From positions 434,001 to 498,000 of the forward strand of contig NZ_CP012477.1 of assembly GCF_001281315.1 (NCBI RefSeq): a DNA stretch of 64,000 nucleotides, written 5' to 3'. The position numbers and the translations under genes were made by a program. Numbering within the stretch: the stretch's first letter is position 1; each line of letters opens with the position of its first letter. The stretch comes from Arthrobacter sp. ERGS1:01. GTDB lineage: Bacteria > Actinomycetota > Actinomycetes > Actinomycetales > Micrococcaceae. Below the pieces are notes generated by a model that saw only the letters and a list, made by a program, of their open reading frames with translations, did not search any database and was not told where the DNA came from. Below are positions 1 through 8,207 of the stretch, one piece after another.

Positions 1-290
1 GTGATGTCGGAATCGTATTTGGCCCACTCGCCGGTGGCCACGCCGCGGGTCATGGTCAGCAAGGTGCCGTCCGGGTGCGGTTCCAGCACGAACGAGTCGC
101 CCATTTCCAGGTCGAGGCGCAGGTGGTCGGCGCTTTCGCTGACCTCGCTGAAGTAGATTTGCCGGATCTCGTCGTCCAGGCCCTCCATTTCCCAGCCATG
201 CCACTGGGCCACCCGTGAGGGTTCCCGGAGCATGTGCCACACCTGTTCGGCATCGGCGTTGATGAGCACTGAGAGCTGGGTGGTGGTCAT
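1..290 (-). CDS. SRPBCC (START/AHSA1-like) domain protein, 3' end outside window
   Basis: The frame opens with ATG at 290 and runs off the left edge, leaving about 96 residues. It starts MTTTQLSVLINADAEQVWHM and continues with a tryptophan- and acid-rich stretch (VAQWHGWEMEGLDDEIRQ). That is the usual beginning of SRPBCC/AHSA1 ligand-binding folds: a first beta strand, then a helix carrying VW.ML..P. Such proteins bind hydrophobic ligands or act as stress-related accessory proteins, but the substrate cannot be read from sequence. An inverted repeat lies just upstream. In many actinobacteria this family is paired with an ArsR regulator; none is visible inside the window. Confidence 0.75.
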   Translation of the reverse strand, partial: MTTTQLSVLINADAEQVWHMLREPSRVAQWHGWEMEGLDDEIRQIYFSEVSESADHLRLDLEMGDSFVLEPHPDGTLLTMTRGVATGEWAKYDSDI

Positions 291-304
291 GAAAGGTAAT
301 CTAC

Positions 305-328
305 GCTGGTTCACCTAAACGAACCAGC
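305..328. promoter_or_regulatory. Inverted repeat upstream of the SRPBCC gene
   Basis: GCTGGTTC at 305-312 and GAACCAGC at 321-328 form a perfect 8-bp inverted repeat around an 8-base A/C-rich spacer. It sits 15 bases upstream of the SRPBCC start codon, where a repressor operator would be expected. Its regulator is not identified. A small RNA hairpin is the alternative. Confidence 0.4.
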
Positions 329-427
329 AGCACGCGGCCGCTCCCACTGATCGCATCCGAACTGGGCCCACGCTTGCCAGGTTCCGGGGAAATCGCGCCA
401 GCGATTTATTCGGCCGGCAAGTGGGGA

Positions 428-967
428 TTAACGGCCCAAACCCGCGTAGGCGATCGCCTGGCGCACCAGCGCCCCGCGGCCGCCCACGAATTCGGCCTGC
501 ACGCCGGGGCTGAGCACTTCCTCCGGCGTCATCCAGGTCAGTTCCAGGGCGTCCTGGCGCGGTTCGCATTCGCCGGTCACGGGAATCACGTAGACCAGGG
601 CGACGGCGTGCTGGCGTTCGTCGGTGAATCCGGTCTGCGAAGGGGAGGGCAGGTATTCGGCCACCGTGAACGGCACCGGGCTGACGGGCAGCTGCGGCAA
701 CGCCAGCGGGCCCAGGTCCTTTTCAATGTGGCGGATGAGCGCGGCCCGGATGGTTTCCCGGTACAGCACCCGCCCGGACACCGTGGTGCGCACCATGGAA
801 CCCTCGTCGTCGGCCTGCAGCAGCAGGCCCACCTCGTTGACGTAGCCCAGCGGGTCCAGGCGCACGGGAACCACCTCCACGTAAACCATGGGAAGACGGT
901 TCCGGGCCTCGTACAGGTCCTCGTCGGACAGCCAGCCGGGGTAGGGATCAGGGGTGCGGACGCTCAT
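428..967 (-). CDS. DUF4916-type NUDIX hydrolase family protein
   Basis: 179 residues from the ATG at 967 (MSVRTPDPYPGWLSDEDLYE). An in-frame ATG at 985 would add six residues with no better support. The N-terminal PYPGWLSD..Y motif and the later VEVVPVRLDPLGYVNEVGLL stretch fit the actinobacterial DUF4916 family, which is annotated as NUDIX-like. I see no complete canonical Nudix box (GX5EX7REUXEEXGU), so hydrolase activity is uncertain. The gene stands alone between the SRPBCC and VOC genes, all on the minus strand, and shows no clear operon. Confidence 0.65.
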   Translation of the reverse strand: MSVRTPDPYPGWLSDEDLYEARNRLPMVYVEVVPVRLDPLGYVNEVGLLLQADDEGSMVRTTVSGRVLYRETIRAALIRHIEKDLGPLALPQLPVSPVPFTVAEYLPSPSQTGFTDERQHAVALVYVIPVTGECEPRQDALELTWMTPEEVLSPGVQAEFVGGRGALVRQAIAYAGLGR

Positions 968-1036
968 ACATAAGTTGTACCCCATGAACCGCCGGCGCAC
1001 CGCTTTCGGCCCGGTGCCGTTTCCGCCGGGCCTGCT

Positions 1037-1699
1037 TTAGGGGCGAAGGATCCGCAGCGCAGTCCCGTCGGGCGTGCGGAGCGAAAGTGCATCGGCGTCC
1101 GGCATGTCCGTCGCAACCCCCGCCGCGGTGAGGCGGGCGCCCAGGGCGGCAAGGTCGCCGCAGTACTCAAGGCCCAGTTCGACGCCGTTGTGCCCTGCCG
1201 GGTGCGTGGCCACGAGGCCGCCGTTCTTGGCCCGGAAGAAGGAGCCGCCGCCGGGGCGGGTGATGAGTGGGCGGGCGCCGATATCGGCAAGCACCTTCCG
1301 TGCGCCGGCGTCGTCGGTGGTGTGCCAATGCATGACGACGGTCAGTAGGCCCGGTCCCACGAGGATTTCCTGAGCGACGGGAACGGCCAGGAACGCGGTG
1401 CCGTCCGGGGCATCCACCCGGGCGGCCGGGCCGTAATCGGAGTCGACCAGCTCGGCGGGCGTGCCGTCGGCGAGGGTTCGGTGCACAAAGATCTCGTGGT
1501 CCCGGACCTCGAACTCCAGGCCTGTGGTGCCGTCCTCGGCGCTGCCGGCATCTACCCGGAGCAGCCCAACCCTGCCGTTGCCGGAGTCAAAAACCCGGCG
1601 GTCGCCGTCATCCGCTATGCAGCGCAAACCGAGCGCCGTGAGCAGGTGGGCGTACTCCTCGAGGCGGGAGGTGAGGTGGATGGGTCTGACGCGCAGCAT
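1037..1699 (-). CDS. Two-domain VOC (glyoxalase/bleomycin-resistance fold) protein
   Basis: 220 residues. The ATG at 1699 (MLRVRPIHLTSRLEEYAHLL) is chosen because the open frame upstream of it is not VOC-like. An N-terminal VOC-type half (residues 1-115) has LTALGL near the start. A second half from about residue 120 (VVMHWHTTDDAGARKVLADI) ends LSLRTPDGTALRIL, which is the typical closing beta strand of a VOC module. Possible metal ligands are scattered His and Glu residues (HWHT, VELGLEY). No substrate is suggested. The gene diverges from the YdeI-like gene with about 70 bases between them. Confidence 0.75.
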   Translation of the reverse strand: MLRVRPIHLTSRLEEYAHLLTALGLRCIADDGDRRVFDSGNGRVGLLRVDAGSAEDGTTGLEFEVRDHEIFVHRTLADGTPAELVDSDYGPAARVDAPDGTAFLAVPVAQEILVGPGLLTVVMHWHTTDDAGARKVLADIGARPLITRPGGGSFFRAKNGGLVATHPAGHNGVELGLEYCGDLAALGARLTAAGVATDMPDADALSLRTPDGTALRILRP

Positions 1700-1771
1700 G
1701 GGCTCTCCGAAGTTGGTGGTTTGTCCACGGTAGCAATGCGGGGAAGCCGGGCGGGAACTAGTGTTGACCCA

Positions 1772-2374
1772 ATGAGCGAACTTCCCGAACTCCTTGTCCC
1801 GGATGTGGCCGCGTGGCGTGCGTGGCTGGCGGAGAACCACACCTCGTGCCCCGGCGTCCGGCTGGTGCTGCACAAGAAGGGCGGCACGGTCACGGCGCTC
1901 GATTATGCGGCCGCACTGGATGAGGCGCTGTGCTTTGGCTGGATCGACGGCGTGGTGGGCAAGCGCGACGACGAGTCCTTTGTGCGCCGCTTTACGCCCC
2001 GCACCAAGGCCAGCAAATGGTCCAAGATCAATGTCAGCCACTTTGAGCGGCTTTCCGTGGACGGGCGCATGACCCCAGCCGGTGTGGCCGCAGCGGATGC
2101 CGCCAAGGCTGACGGCCGGTGGGAGGCCGCTTATGCGGGGCAGGCCGCCATGGAAGTTCCGGCCGACCTCTTGGCTGCGATCGCCGCCTCCGGGCCCAAG
2201 GCGCAGGCCATGTTCGACGTGTTGACCGCCACCAACCGCTACGCGTTCCTGTACCGGATCGCCAACGTCAAGAGCGAGGCCGCCCGGGCCGCGAACATCG
2301 AGCGCTTTATGGCGATGCTGCAAGCCGGCGAAACCTTTTACCCGCTAAAGCGCCGGCCCGCCCCTGTGGGGTGA
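1772..2374 (+). CDS. YdeI/OmdA (OmpD-associated) family protein, copy 1
   Basis: 200 residues from ATG 1772 (MSELPELLVPDVAAWRAWLA). The landmarks are VRLVLHKKGG, LDEALCFGWIDG, RFTPRTKASKWSKIN and DGRWEAAY, which define the bacterial YdeI/OmdA family (PF13376-type). Members are described as bacteriocin-protection or OmpD-associated proteins, but their biochemistry is poorly known. A close paralogue lies at 3341-3931 with the same domain order. The pair flanks a VOC gene and a MarR gene, which suggests a local duplication. Confidence 0.8.
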   Translation: MSELPELLVPDVAAWRAWLAENHTSCPGVRLVLHKKGGTVTALDYAAALDEALCFGWIDGVVGKRDDESFVRRFTPRTKASKWSKINVSHFERLSVDGRMTPAGVAAADAAKADGRWEAAYAGQAAMEVPADLLAAIAASGPKAQAMFDVLTATNRYAFLYRIANVKSEAARAANIERFMAMLQAGETFYPLKRRPAPVG

Positions 2375-2391
2375 ACGCGGTTCGCCCGGGG

Positions 2392-2763
2392 TTAGCCGCG
2401 TGTGGCGCGATCGTGGATGGTGACCGTGTAACCGTCGGGATCCTGGAATACGAAGGTCATGCCAAATGGGCCCTCGAAGGGTTCCCGAACGATGGTTGTG
2501 CCGGCCTCCGCGAGCGTTTGATGAAGGGCGACGGCCTCGGGGTCATGGAGCCAAAGCGCGACGCCGAGCCCCAGCTTGCCGGATTCGAGGTCCACTCCCG
2601 GTTCGGGGTCGCGAATCGCGAAGGTCGGCTGGGTGTCGAAGACGACCGCGTGTGGAGGTGAGAAAGGTGCCCGGTTTAGGCCGACGGTGTTCTCGTAAAA
2701 ATCAGCAGCCTTCTCGAGGTCGCGTACCTGCAGGGCAATGAAATCGGGGCCGGTGATGGCCAT
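2392..2763 (-). CDS. Single-domain VOC family protein divergent from marR
   Basis: 123 residues starting MAITGPDFIALQVRDLEKAA. FIALQVRDLEKAADFY and the closing FVFQDPDGYTVTIHD are classic glyoxalase-I/VOC strands. The gene has a strong ribosome site (AAGGAG, 8 bases before ATG). It is transcribed away from the MarR gene across a 57-base gap holding two near-identical palindromes, so it is probably the repression target. A role in detoxifying an electrophile or antibiotic is plausible from the MarR pairing, but this is inference. Confidence 0.85.
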   Translation of the reverse strand: MAITGPDFIALQVRDLEKAADFYENTVGLNRAPFSPPHAVVFDTQPTFAIRDPEPGVDLESGKLGLGVALWLHDPEAVALHQTLAEAGTTIVREPFEGPFGMTFVFQDPDGYTVTIHDRATRG

Positions 2764-2778
2764 GATGGTTCTCCTTGT

Positions 2779-2822
2779 ATGTCAGTTTCCTTACATATAA
2801 CAGTATGTCAGAATTCTTACAT
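2779..2822. promoter_or_regulatory. Tandem MarR operators between divergent VOC and marR genes
   Basis: Two 18-bp imperfect palindromes lie at 2779-2796 (ATGTCAGTTTCCTTACAT) and 2805-2822 (ATGTCAGAATTCTTACAT). They share the half-site pattern ATGTMAG-N4-CTKACAT and are spaced 26 bp centre to centre. The second overlaps the marR ATG at 2821 and the first lies just upstream of the VOC ribosome site. Repressor binding could therefore shut both genes. Size and symmetry match MarR-family operators. Confidence 0.7.
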
Positions 2823-3246
2823 GAACAACAGTGAAGTGCAGCTCGGATATGTGGTGAAGCAGGCGCAGTCATTGCTTCGCCTTCGCATGGAGGAGGCGCT
2901 GCACCCGCACGCCCTCACCGTTTCCCAGTACTCCTGCCTGCACCGCCTGCTTCGCGAGCCGGGGATCTCCGCCGCGGGGCTGGCCCGGGCCACGTTCATG
3001 ACCCGCCAATCCATGAACTCGATGCTGCAGCAATTGCTCGAACGCGGACTGGTCGAACGTCCCGCCCGACCCGAATCCGGACGCGCCTTGCCGACAGCAC
3101 TGACGCCGGCAGGCGTTGAGCTCCTCGCCGCGGCACAGGCCGAAGTGGACGGAGTCGAGGAGCGGATGCTCTCGGGCCTTGGTCCGGCCGAGATCGTCTC
3201 GCTCTCTCGCGGACTCAGCGCCTGCGTAAAAGCGCTCGGCGGCTGA
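2821..3246 (+). CDS. MarR family transcriptional regulator
   Basis: 141 residues when started at ATG 2821 (MNNSEVQLGYVVKQAQSLLR). An upstream ATG at 2779 is rejected because it would translate the operator region. The winged-helix core is clear: LTVSQYSCLHRLLREPG, then ISAAGLARATFMTRQSMNSMLQQLLERGLVER as recognition helix and wing, then a C-terminal dimerisation helix. The 2821 start has no Shine-Dalgarno sequence and lies inside the second operator palindrome, so the message may be leaderless. It probably represses itself and the divergent VOC gene. Confidence 0.9.
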   Translation: MNNSEVQLGYVVKQAQSLLRLRMEEALHPHALTVSQYSCLHRLLREPGISAAGLARATFMTRQSMNSMLQQLLERGLVERPARPESGRALPTALTPAGVELLAAAQAEVDGVEERMLSGLGPAEIVSLSRGLSACVKALGG

Positions 3247-3340
3247 GCCTGCAAAACCCGGCTGCGGGCGCGACGGCCTGGAGTTGAAGCCGGCGAACCC
3301 GGGGGTGCCGCCGGGCCGGTGCAGGAATTAGTGTTGGCCC

Positions 3341-3931
3341 ATGATTGAACTTCCCGAATTGCTGCTCCCGGACGCGGACGCGTGGCGCGGCTGGCTTGCG
3401 GAACACCATGCCTCAAGTGCCGGTGTCAGGCTGGTGCTGCACAAGAAGGGCGGCACCGTCACGGCACTGGACTACGCCGGAGCTTTGGACGAGGCGCTGT
3501 GCTTTGGCTGGATCGACGGCTTGATCGGCCGGCGCGACGACGGCAGCTACCTGACGCGGTTCACGCCCCGCACGCGCACCAGCAAGTGGTCCAAGAACAA
3601 CGTGGAGAACATTGCCCGGCTGACCGCCGCGGGGCGGATGCAGCCCGCCGGGCAGGACGCCGTCGACGCCGCCAAGGCCGACGGCCGCTGGGAAATGGCA
3701 TACTCCGGCCAGTCGAAGGCGGAGGTTCCCGCGGACCTGGCGGACGCCATCGCGGCCAACCCCAAAGCCCAGGCCATGTTTGAGGTGCTTACGGCCGTCA
3801 ACCGCTTCGCACTCATCTACCGCACTACCACGGTGAAAACCCCCGCCGCCCGGGCAGCGAAGATCGACCGGCTCGTGGCGATGCTCGCCTCCGGGGAGAC
3901 CCCGCACCCGCAAAAACGCCGCCCGTCCTGA
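3341..3931 (+). CDS. YdeI/OmdA (OmpD-associated) family protein, copy 2
   Basis: 196 residues (MIELPELLLPDADAWRGWLA). It repeats every landmark of the copy at 1772-2374: VRLVLHKKGG, LDEALCFGWIDG, RFTPRTRTSKWSKNN, DGRWEMAY and the final K(R)RP tail. The two are clearly paralogues at DNA and protein level. It ends nine bases before the convergent AraC-type gene. Biochemical function is unknown. Confidence 0.8.
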   Translation: MIELPELLLPDADAWRGWLAEHHASSAGVRLVLHKKGGTVTALDYAGALDEALCFGWIDGLIGRRDDGSYLTRFTPRTRTSKWSKNNVENIARLTAAGRMQPAGQDAVDAAKADGRWEMAYSGQSKAEVPADLADAIAANPKAQAMFEVLTAVNRFALIYRTTTVKTPAARAAKIDRLVAMLASGETPHPQKRRPS

Positions 3932-3939
3932 AACGGCGT

Positions 3940-4947
3940 CTACACGCCGGTGGCCTTCCGGGTGAAGGCGTGCCGGTACTGGCTCGGGGTCAGTGACGTG
4001 GATTTCTTGAAGACCTGGCGGAAGTTGGCGCCGGACCCCAGCCCGACCGAGGCGCCGATGGCCTCGACCGGTGCCGTGGTGGTCTCCAACAGCTCCTTGG
4101 CCCGGTCGATTCTTTGGACGGCCAGCCACTTCATGGGCGTGAGCCCCACATGCGTGTCAAAGCGGCGGGAAAGGGTCCGTTCGCTCAATGAGGCGGCCGT
4201 GGCGATCTGCCCAATCGTGATGGGTCGCTCCAGGTGGGTGCCCGCCCACTCCATGGCGGCGGCCACGTCCCGGGGTTGGGATGCCGCACCGGATCGCGGG
4301 CGGCGCTCGATGAATTGTGATTGCGTGCCTTCGCGCCTGGGTGCGGCAACGGTGGACCGGGCCGTGCGATTGCCCTCGGCCGCACCCCAGTCCGATTTCA
4401 CGATGTGCAGGCAGAGGTCTATGCCGGCCGCAACGCCCGCCGAGGTGAGCACCTGCCCGCTTTCGACGAACAATACGTTTTCATCGACGGCCACTGCGGG
4501 GTAAAGGCGGGCCATCTCGGCCGTGTGCTCCCAGTGGGTCGTGGCCCGCACGCCGTCGAGGATTCCCGCCTGGGCCAGGGCGAAGGCCCCCGTGCAGATC
4601 GAGACCAGGCGCGCCCCGCGAGCGTGCGCGGCCTGCAAAGCCAGCCTCACGTCGTCGTGCAGTGGAAGCCGGGCGGAAGTGAAGCCCGGGATCACAATGG
4701 TCGACACCTCCTCCAGCAGCTCAAGCCCGCGGTCCGGAACCACCGTGAATCCGCCGTCGGCGCGCACCGGCAGGCCGCCGGCGGAGCAGGTGGCCACCTC
4801 ATACAGGTGCGCGGCATTGCGCCCGAGGATCTGGATGGGGATGCCAAAGTCCAGGGCCAGGACCTCCGGCAGGGCGAGCACGGCCACCTTGATCCGCTCG
4901 GGAACTGCAGCACCGGGTGCGGTTGTCTTGGCGGGATAGTTTCGCAT
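3940..4947 (-). CDS. GlxA-type AraC regulator (DJ-1/PfpI domain plus AraC HTH)
   Basis: 335 residues from ATG 4947 (MRNYPAKTTAPGAAVPERIK). A further in-frame start at 5007 would overlap the divergent MFS gene and is less likely. Residues ~18-190 are a DJ-1/PfpI class-I amidotransferase-like domain (VAVLALPEVLALDFGIPIQI; LVSICTGAFALAQAGILDG, where the Cys sits in the nucleophile-elbow position). The C-terminal ~100 residues carry two AraC helix-turn-helices (TIGQIATAASLSERTLSRRF, then PVEAIGASVGLGSGANFRQV). The family includes regulators of catabolic or efflux genes. It diverges from the MFS exporter across 52 bases, so that exporter is the likely target. Confidence 0.85.
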   Translation of the reverse strand: MRNYPAKTTAPGAAVPERIKVAVLALPEVLALDFGIPIQILGRNAAHLYEVATCSAGGLPVRADGGFTVVPDRGLELLEEVSTIVIPGFTSARLPLHDDVRLALQAAHARGARLVSICTGAFALAQAGILDGVRATTHWEHTAEMARLYPAVAVDENVLFVESGQVLTSAGVAAGIDLCLHIVKSDWGAAEGNRTARSTVAAPRREGTQSQFIERRPRSGAASQPRDVAAAMEWAGTHLERPITIGQIATAASLSERTLSRRFDTHVGLTPMKWLAVQRIDRAKELLETTTAPVEAIGASVGLGSGANFRQVFKKSTSLTPSQYRHAFTRKATGV

Positions 4948-4965
4948 AGTGGCTATTCTGCCACT
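4948..4965. promoter_or_regulatory. Palindrome in the glxA-type/MFS divergent promoter
   Basis: AGTGGC-N6-GCCACT (4948-4965) is a perfect 6-bp inverted repeat directly abutting the regulator's start codon. It lies 34 bases before the MFS start. Position and symmetry fit an autoregulatory operator. No experimental motif is known to me for this regulator. Confidence 0.4.
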
Positions 4966-4999
4966 GTTGCACGGGGCGATTCCTTGAAAATGTGGACTC

Positions 5000-6208
5000 A
5001 TGACCATCTCCGCGCCACGTTTTCGCGTCCTGCTGATTCAGCTGATCGCCGCCCAGGCCTGCTACTACATGATCGTCAGCGCCGACCTGACCCTGACGGG
5101 ACTCGTGGGACTGTCCCTGGCGCCCAGCCCCGCCCTGACCACGCTGCCGCTGAGCCTGATCGTGGTGGTGGGGACCGCGTGTTCGTTTATCGCCGGAAAT
5201 GCCGCCTCACGCTACGGATACCGCCCCGTCATGATTGCGGGCGCCGCCTGCGCCGTTGCCGGCGGGGCACTCTCCGCGGTGGCCGTCGGCACGCATTCCT
5301 TTGCCTTGTTTTGCGTTGGCACGGCGCTGACCGGCGGATATCGTGCCGTAGGCGGGTTCCTGCGCTTCATCGCCTCCGAATACGCGCCGCCGGCCCGGCG
5401 CGAACGGGCCCTGGCCCTGGTGTTGTATGGCGGAATCGTCGCCGCGGTGTTGGGGCCGGTTGCGGCGGTTGCGGCCTCAACGGCATGGAGTCGGCCGTAT
5501 GTGGGCTCCTGCTTGTTGATCGCGGCCCTGGGCCTGGCTGCGGCGGTGCTCGCCCGGACCCTGCCGCCGGCGCAGCGAAGTATGGACCAAACGGCCGTGG
5601 AAGCGGTGCGGATCAGGGACCGGCTGGGGCACCCGAAATTCCGGCAGGCACTGCTGGTGCTGGCGGGGTCCGGACTCGTGATGACCCTCGTCATGGCGGC
5701 CGGCCCGCTGGCGGGTCACCATGCCGGCCATTCCTCGGCCATGGGCGCCGCGATGATTCAGTGGCACCTGGTGGGGATGTTTGCGCCATCGGCCCTGAGT
5801 GCATGGGCGCTGCGGCGGCTCGGCACCGGCAAAACAGTGGCCATTGGCCTGGCCGTCATGGCCGGCGGCTGCGCGCTTGGAGCCGTGGGCGTGGCCGCAT
5901 GGGCCATGGTCGGATCCCTGGCGCTGGTTGGCGTCGGCTGGAACGTGCTGTTCGTGGCCGGCTCGGCGCTGCTCCTGCAGTGCTACCCGCAAGGCCGGGG
6001 AAGCCGGGTCCAGGGATTCATCGAAGGCGCCACGGCCGGCGTTTCCGCAATTGGATCCTTCGCCGCAGCCGACATCCTGATGGGCGCGGGCTGGGGCGGG
6101 ACCAGCCTGCTGGCCCTGGCTGCCACGGCGGTGCTTGGCGCCTTGTTTGCGATCCTGTGGCGCCGGAAAGTCACCCAGGAGAAGGGTCTGGAAGCGATCA
6201 ACGCCTGA
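5000..6208 (+). CDS. MFS transporter (DHA1-like drug or metabolite exporter)
   Basis: 402 residues with about twelve hydrophobic segments (MTISAPRFRVLLIQLIAAQA onward). Major-facilitator signs are ASRYGYRPVMIAG (loop 2-3 motif A-like, GYRPVM), a central hydrophilic loop (LPPAQRSMDQTAVEAVRIRD) and a second bundle from LVLAGSGLVMTLVMAAG. The histidine-bearing loop GPLAGHHAGHSSAM lies early in the second half. Its partner is the divergent GlxA-type regulator. Its 3' end overlaps the convergent GH76 gene by 11 bases. Substrate unknown. Confidence 0.85.
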   Translation: MTISAPRFRVLLIQLIAAQACYYMIVSADLTLTGLVGLSLAPSPALTTLPLSLIVVVGTACSFIAGNAASRYGYRPVMIAGAACAVAGGALSAVAVGTHSFALFCVGTALTGGYRAVGGFLRFIASEYAPPARRERALALVLYGGIVAAVLGPVAAVAASTAWSRPYVGSCLLIAALGLAAAVLARTLPPAQRSMDQTAVEAVRIRDRLGHPKFRQALLVLAGSGLVMTLVMAAGPLAGHHAGHSSAMGAAMIQWHLVGMFAPSALSAWALRRLGTGKTVAIGLAVMAGGCALGAVGVAAWAMVGSLALVGVGWNVLFVAGSALLLQCYPQGRGSRVQGFIEGATAGVSAIGSFAAADILMGAGWGGTSLLALAATAVLGALFAILWRRKVTQEKGLEAINA

Positions 6209-7280
6209 GTGATGGACCGTCCCCGGCCAGTGCGGCGCACACCGCCGCGGCCTCGAAGATGGTCCAGCGCTGCACGGCGGCGGACAGCAGCACCGGTTCC
6301 GGCCCGGTGAGGGATGCCGCCGTGCCCAGCACCAGATTCGACGCCGTCGTCCGGGCCTGGGCGGGCAGCCTCGGGTCGCCCGCGGCCACGGCCAGGTAGC
6401 GGCACAGGATGCCCGTGAACAGGCTGCCGTCGCCGCCGGGTTCCAGCCGCAGCGCCATGGTTCCCGGCGCGGCTAGCTGATGTTCGACGGCGGAAATCAG
6501 CGCCGCCGCCTGCTCGGCGTAGCGCGGATGGTCCAGGTGCAGGAGCGCGGCGAGGATGGGCCCCTGGTTGTAGGTGTAGATGGTGCGCTCCACGTCCCGG
6601 CCGGTCGCCGAGGGGTGGATGCCGTCCAGGTAGAGCCCCGTGTCGGGGTCGAACAATTCGGTGCGCAGCCAGTCCGCCACGGATTGGGCGAGGGCATGGT
6701 CGCCCGTCCGGGCAAACTGCAGGGCGGCCGGGCCGTTGGCGGGCGTGTTCTTGTAGTCCCGCTTCCTGGACCAGTAGATGCCGCCGCCCAGGACGTCGTC
6801 GTGCGCGCTTCGCAGCTGGCTCGTCAACACCGCCTCGGCATGCGGGGCAAGGCGACCCGGCTTGCCGAGGACCGTGCGGGAGAGCCCGGTGAGGCGTCCG
6901 GCGGCGAGCGCCAGCCAGGCCATGTCGTCGAAGAAGTAGTTGGGGATGCGGCAAAAGTTGCGGATCATGATGCCGCTCAGGAGGCTGTTTGCGAGGACGG
7001 CCGAGTCCGTGGCGGCCCGCCGGTCACCCGCGCGCATGGCCCGCAGGCCGGCATCCACCAGGACATCCACATAATGAGCCTGCCACCAGTAGTTCCATTC
7101 GCTCCACGGCATTTGCTGCGGGGCGGCCGGCGCCGTGACGGCGCCGATCCACGTGCCCGGCAGGCCCAGGAGTCGGTGGCCAAAACGTGCGTTGACGTCG
7201 GCGGCGGCGCGGGCGGCCAGCCCGGCCCAATCCGGCAGTGCTTCGCCGTGGCCCGCGGGTTCACCTTGATCGCCGATCAT
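6198..7280 (-). CDS. Glycoside hydrolase family 76 protein (alpha-1,6-mannanase type)
   Basis: 360 residues (MIGDQGEPAGHGEALPDWAG). GH76 hallmarks are the aromatic WSEWNYWWQAHYVD stretch and NYFFDDMAWLALA, with the consecutive Asp pair (around residue 119) expected as catalytic residues. Later come GGGIYWSRKRDYKNTPANGP and YTYNQGPILAALLHL. Family enzymes cut alpha-1,6-mannan backbones. I see no signal peptide or lipobox, so this one is predicted cytoplasmic and may act on imported or endogenous mannosides. It stands alone, convergent with the MFS gene. Confidence 0.85.
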   Translation of the reverse strand: MIGDQGEPAGHGEALPDWAGLAARAAADVNARFGHRLLGLPGTWIGAVTAPAAPQQMPWSEWNYWWQAHYVDVLVDAGLRAMRAGDRRAATDSAVLANSLLSGIMIRNFCRIPNYFFDDMAWLALAAGRLTGLSRTVLGKPGRLAPHAEAVLTSQLRSAHDDVLGGGIYWSRKRDYKNTPANGPAALQFARTGDHALAQSVADWLRTELFDPDTGLYLDGIHPSATGRDVERTIYTYNQGPILAALLHLDHPRYAEQAAALISAVEHQLAAPGTMALRLEPGGDGSLFTGILCRYLAVAAGDPRLPAQARTTASNLVLGTAASLTGPEPVLLSAAVQRWTIFEAAAVCAALAGDGPSLRR

Positions 7281-7427
7281 GGACTCAAGCGTACTGAGTG
7301 TTCCGGACGTGGCAAGGGGATGGCGCCCTCCCCGTTTGCCCCAAGGGTTTTCAGTTAGTATGCATTAACGCAGTTTTCACGGTGCCGTCCGCCTTGCGCG
7401 GCCGGCACGCCTCGACGAGGAGGACGC

Positions 7428-8207
7428 ATGAAGATTTCAGGCAACGGCACGGTTGCACTCATCACGGGTGGCGCATCAGGCCTGGGCGCCGCGACGGCGC
7501 GCCGGCTGCATGCGGCGGGGGCCGGCGTCGTGCTGGTGGACCTGCCGCAGTCCAGCGGGGCGGAACTGGCGGCCGAACTGGGGGAGCGGGCCGTGTTTGT
7601 CCCGGCCGACGTCACCAATGAGGAGCAGGTGCGGGCCGCCATTGCCGCGGCCGCCGGGCTGGGCACGCTGCGGATCGCCGTCAATTGTGCCGGTATTGCT
7701 ACCCCGGGCAAGGTGTTGGGGCGGGAGGGCGTGCTGGCGCTGGAACAGTTCAGCCGGGTCATCCAGATCAACCTGATCGGCACCTTCAACGTGGTGCGCC
7801 TGTGCGCCGAGGCCATGGCCGCCGCCGAACCGCTCGAGGGCGAGTTTGGCCCGGAGCGCGGCGTCATCGTCAATACGGCCTCCGTGGCGGCGTTCGACGG
7901 CCAGATCGGCCAGCCCGCGTACGCCGCGTCCAAGGGTGGAGTTGCCGCCATGACCCTGCCTCTTGCGCGTGAACTGGCCCGCACCCTGATCCGGGTCATG
8001 ACCATTGCCCCCGGCATTTTTGAGACGCCCATGCTGGCGGGCCTGCCGCAGGCTGCGCAGGATTCGCTGGGGCAGCAGGTGCCGCACCCGTCGCGCCTGG
8101 GCAAGCCGGCCGAATATGCGGCGCTCGTGGCACACATTGCCGCCAACGCCATGCTCAACGGCGAGACCATCCGCCTCGATGGTGCCATCCGGATGGCACC
8201 AAAATGA
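7428..8207 (+). CDS. Short-chain dehydrogenase (3-hydroxyacyl-CoA dehydrogenase-like)
   Basis: 259 residues. The cofactor loop TGGASGLG spans residues 13-20, the acidic residue after beta 2 is in VLVDLP (NAD preference), NCAG is present, and the catalytic YAASK places Tyr165 and Lys169. The sequence resembles HSD17B10-type 3-hydroxyacyl-CoA dehydrogenases ([36 protein letters not shown]). Its stop overlaps the start of the acyl-CoA dehydrogenase by four bases (ATGA), so the two are co-translated. Together they suggest acyl-CoA beta-oxidation chemistry, chain length unknown. Confidence 0.85.
   Translation: MKISGNGTVALITGGASGLGAATARRLHAAGAGVVLVDLPQSSGAELAAELGERAVFVPADVTNEEQVRAAIAAAAGLGTLRIAVNCAGIATPGKVLGREGVLALEQFSRVIQINLIGTFNVVRLCAEAMAAAEPLEGEFGPERGVIVNTASVAAFDGQIGQPAYAASKGGVAAMTLPLARELARTLIRVMTIAPGIFETPMLAGLPQAAQDSLGQQVPHPSRLGKPAEYAALVAHIAANAMLNGETIRLDGAIRMAPK

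Noticed and set aside
4321..6399. Very long plus-strand open frame overlapping the GlxA-type and MFS genes
   Set aside because: Its translation is Arg/Gly/Pro-rich without domains, and it lies across two well-supported genes in other frames. GC-rich codon bias creates such shadows.
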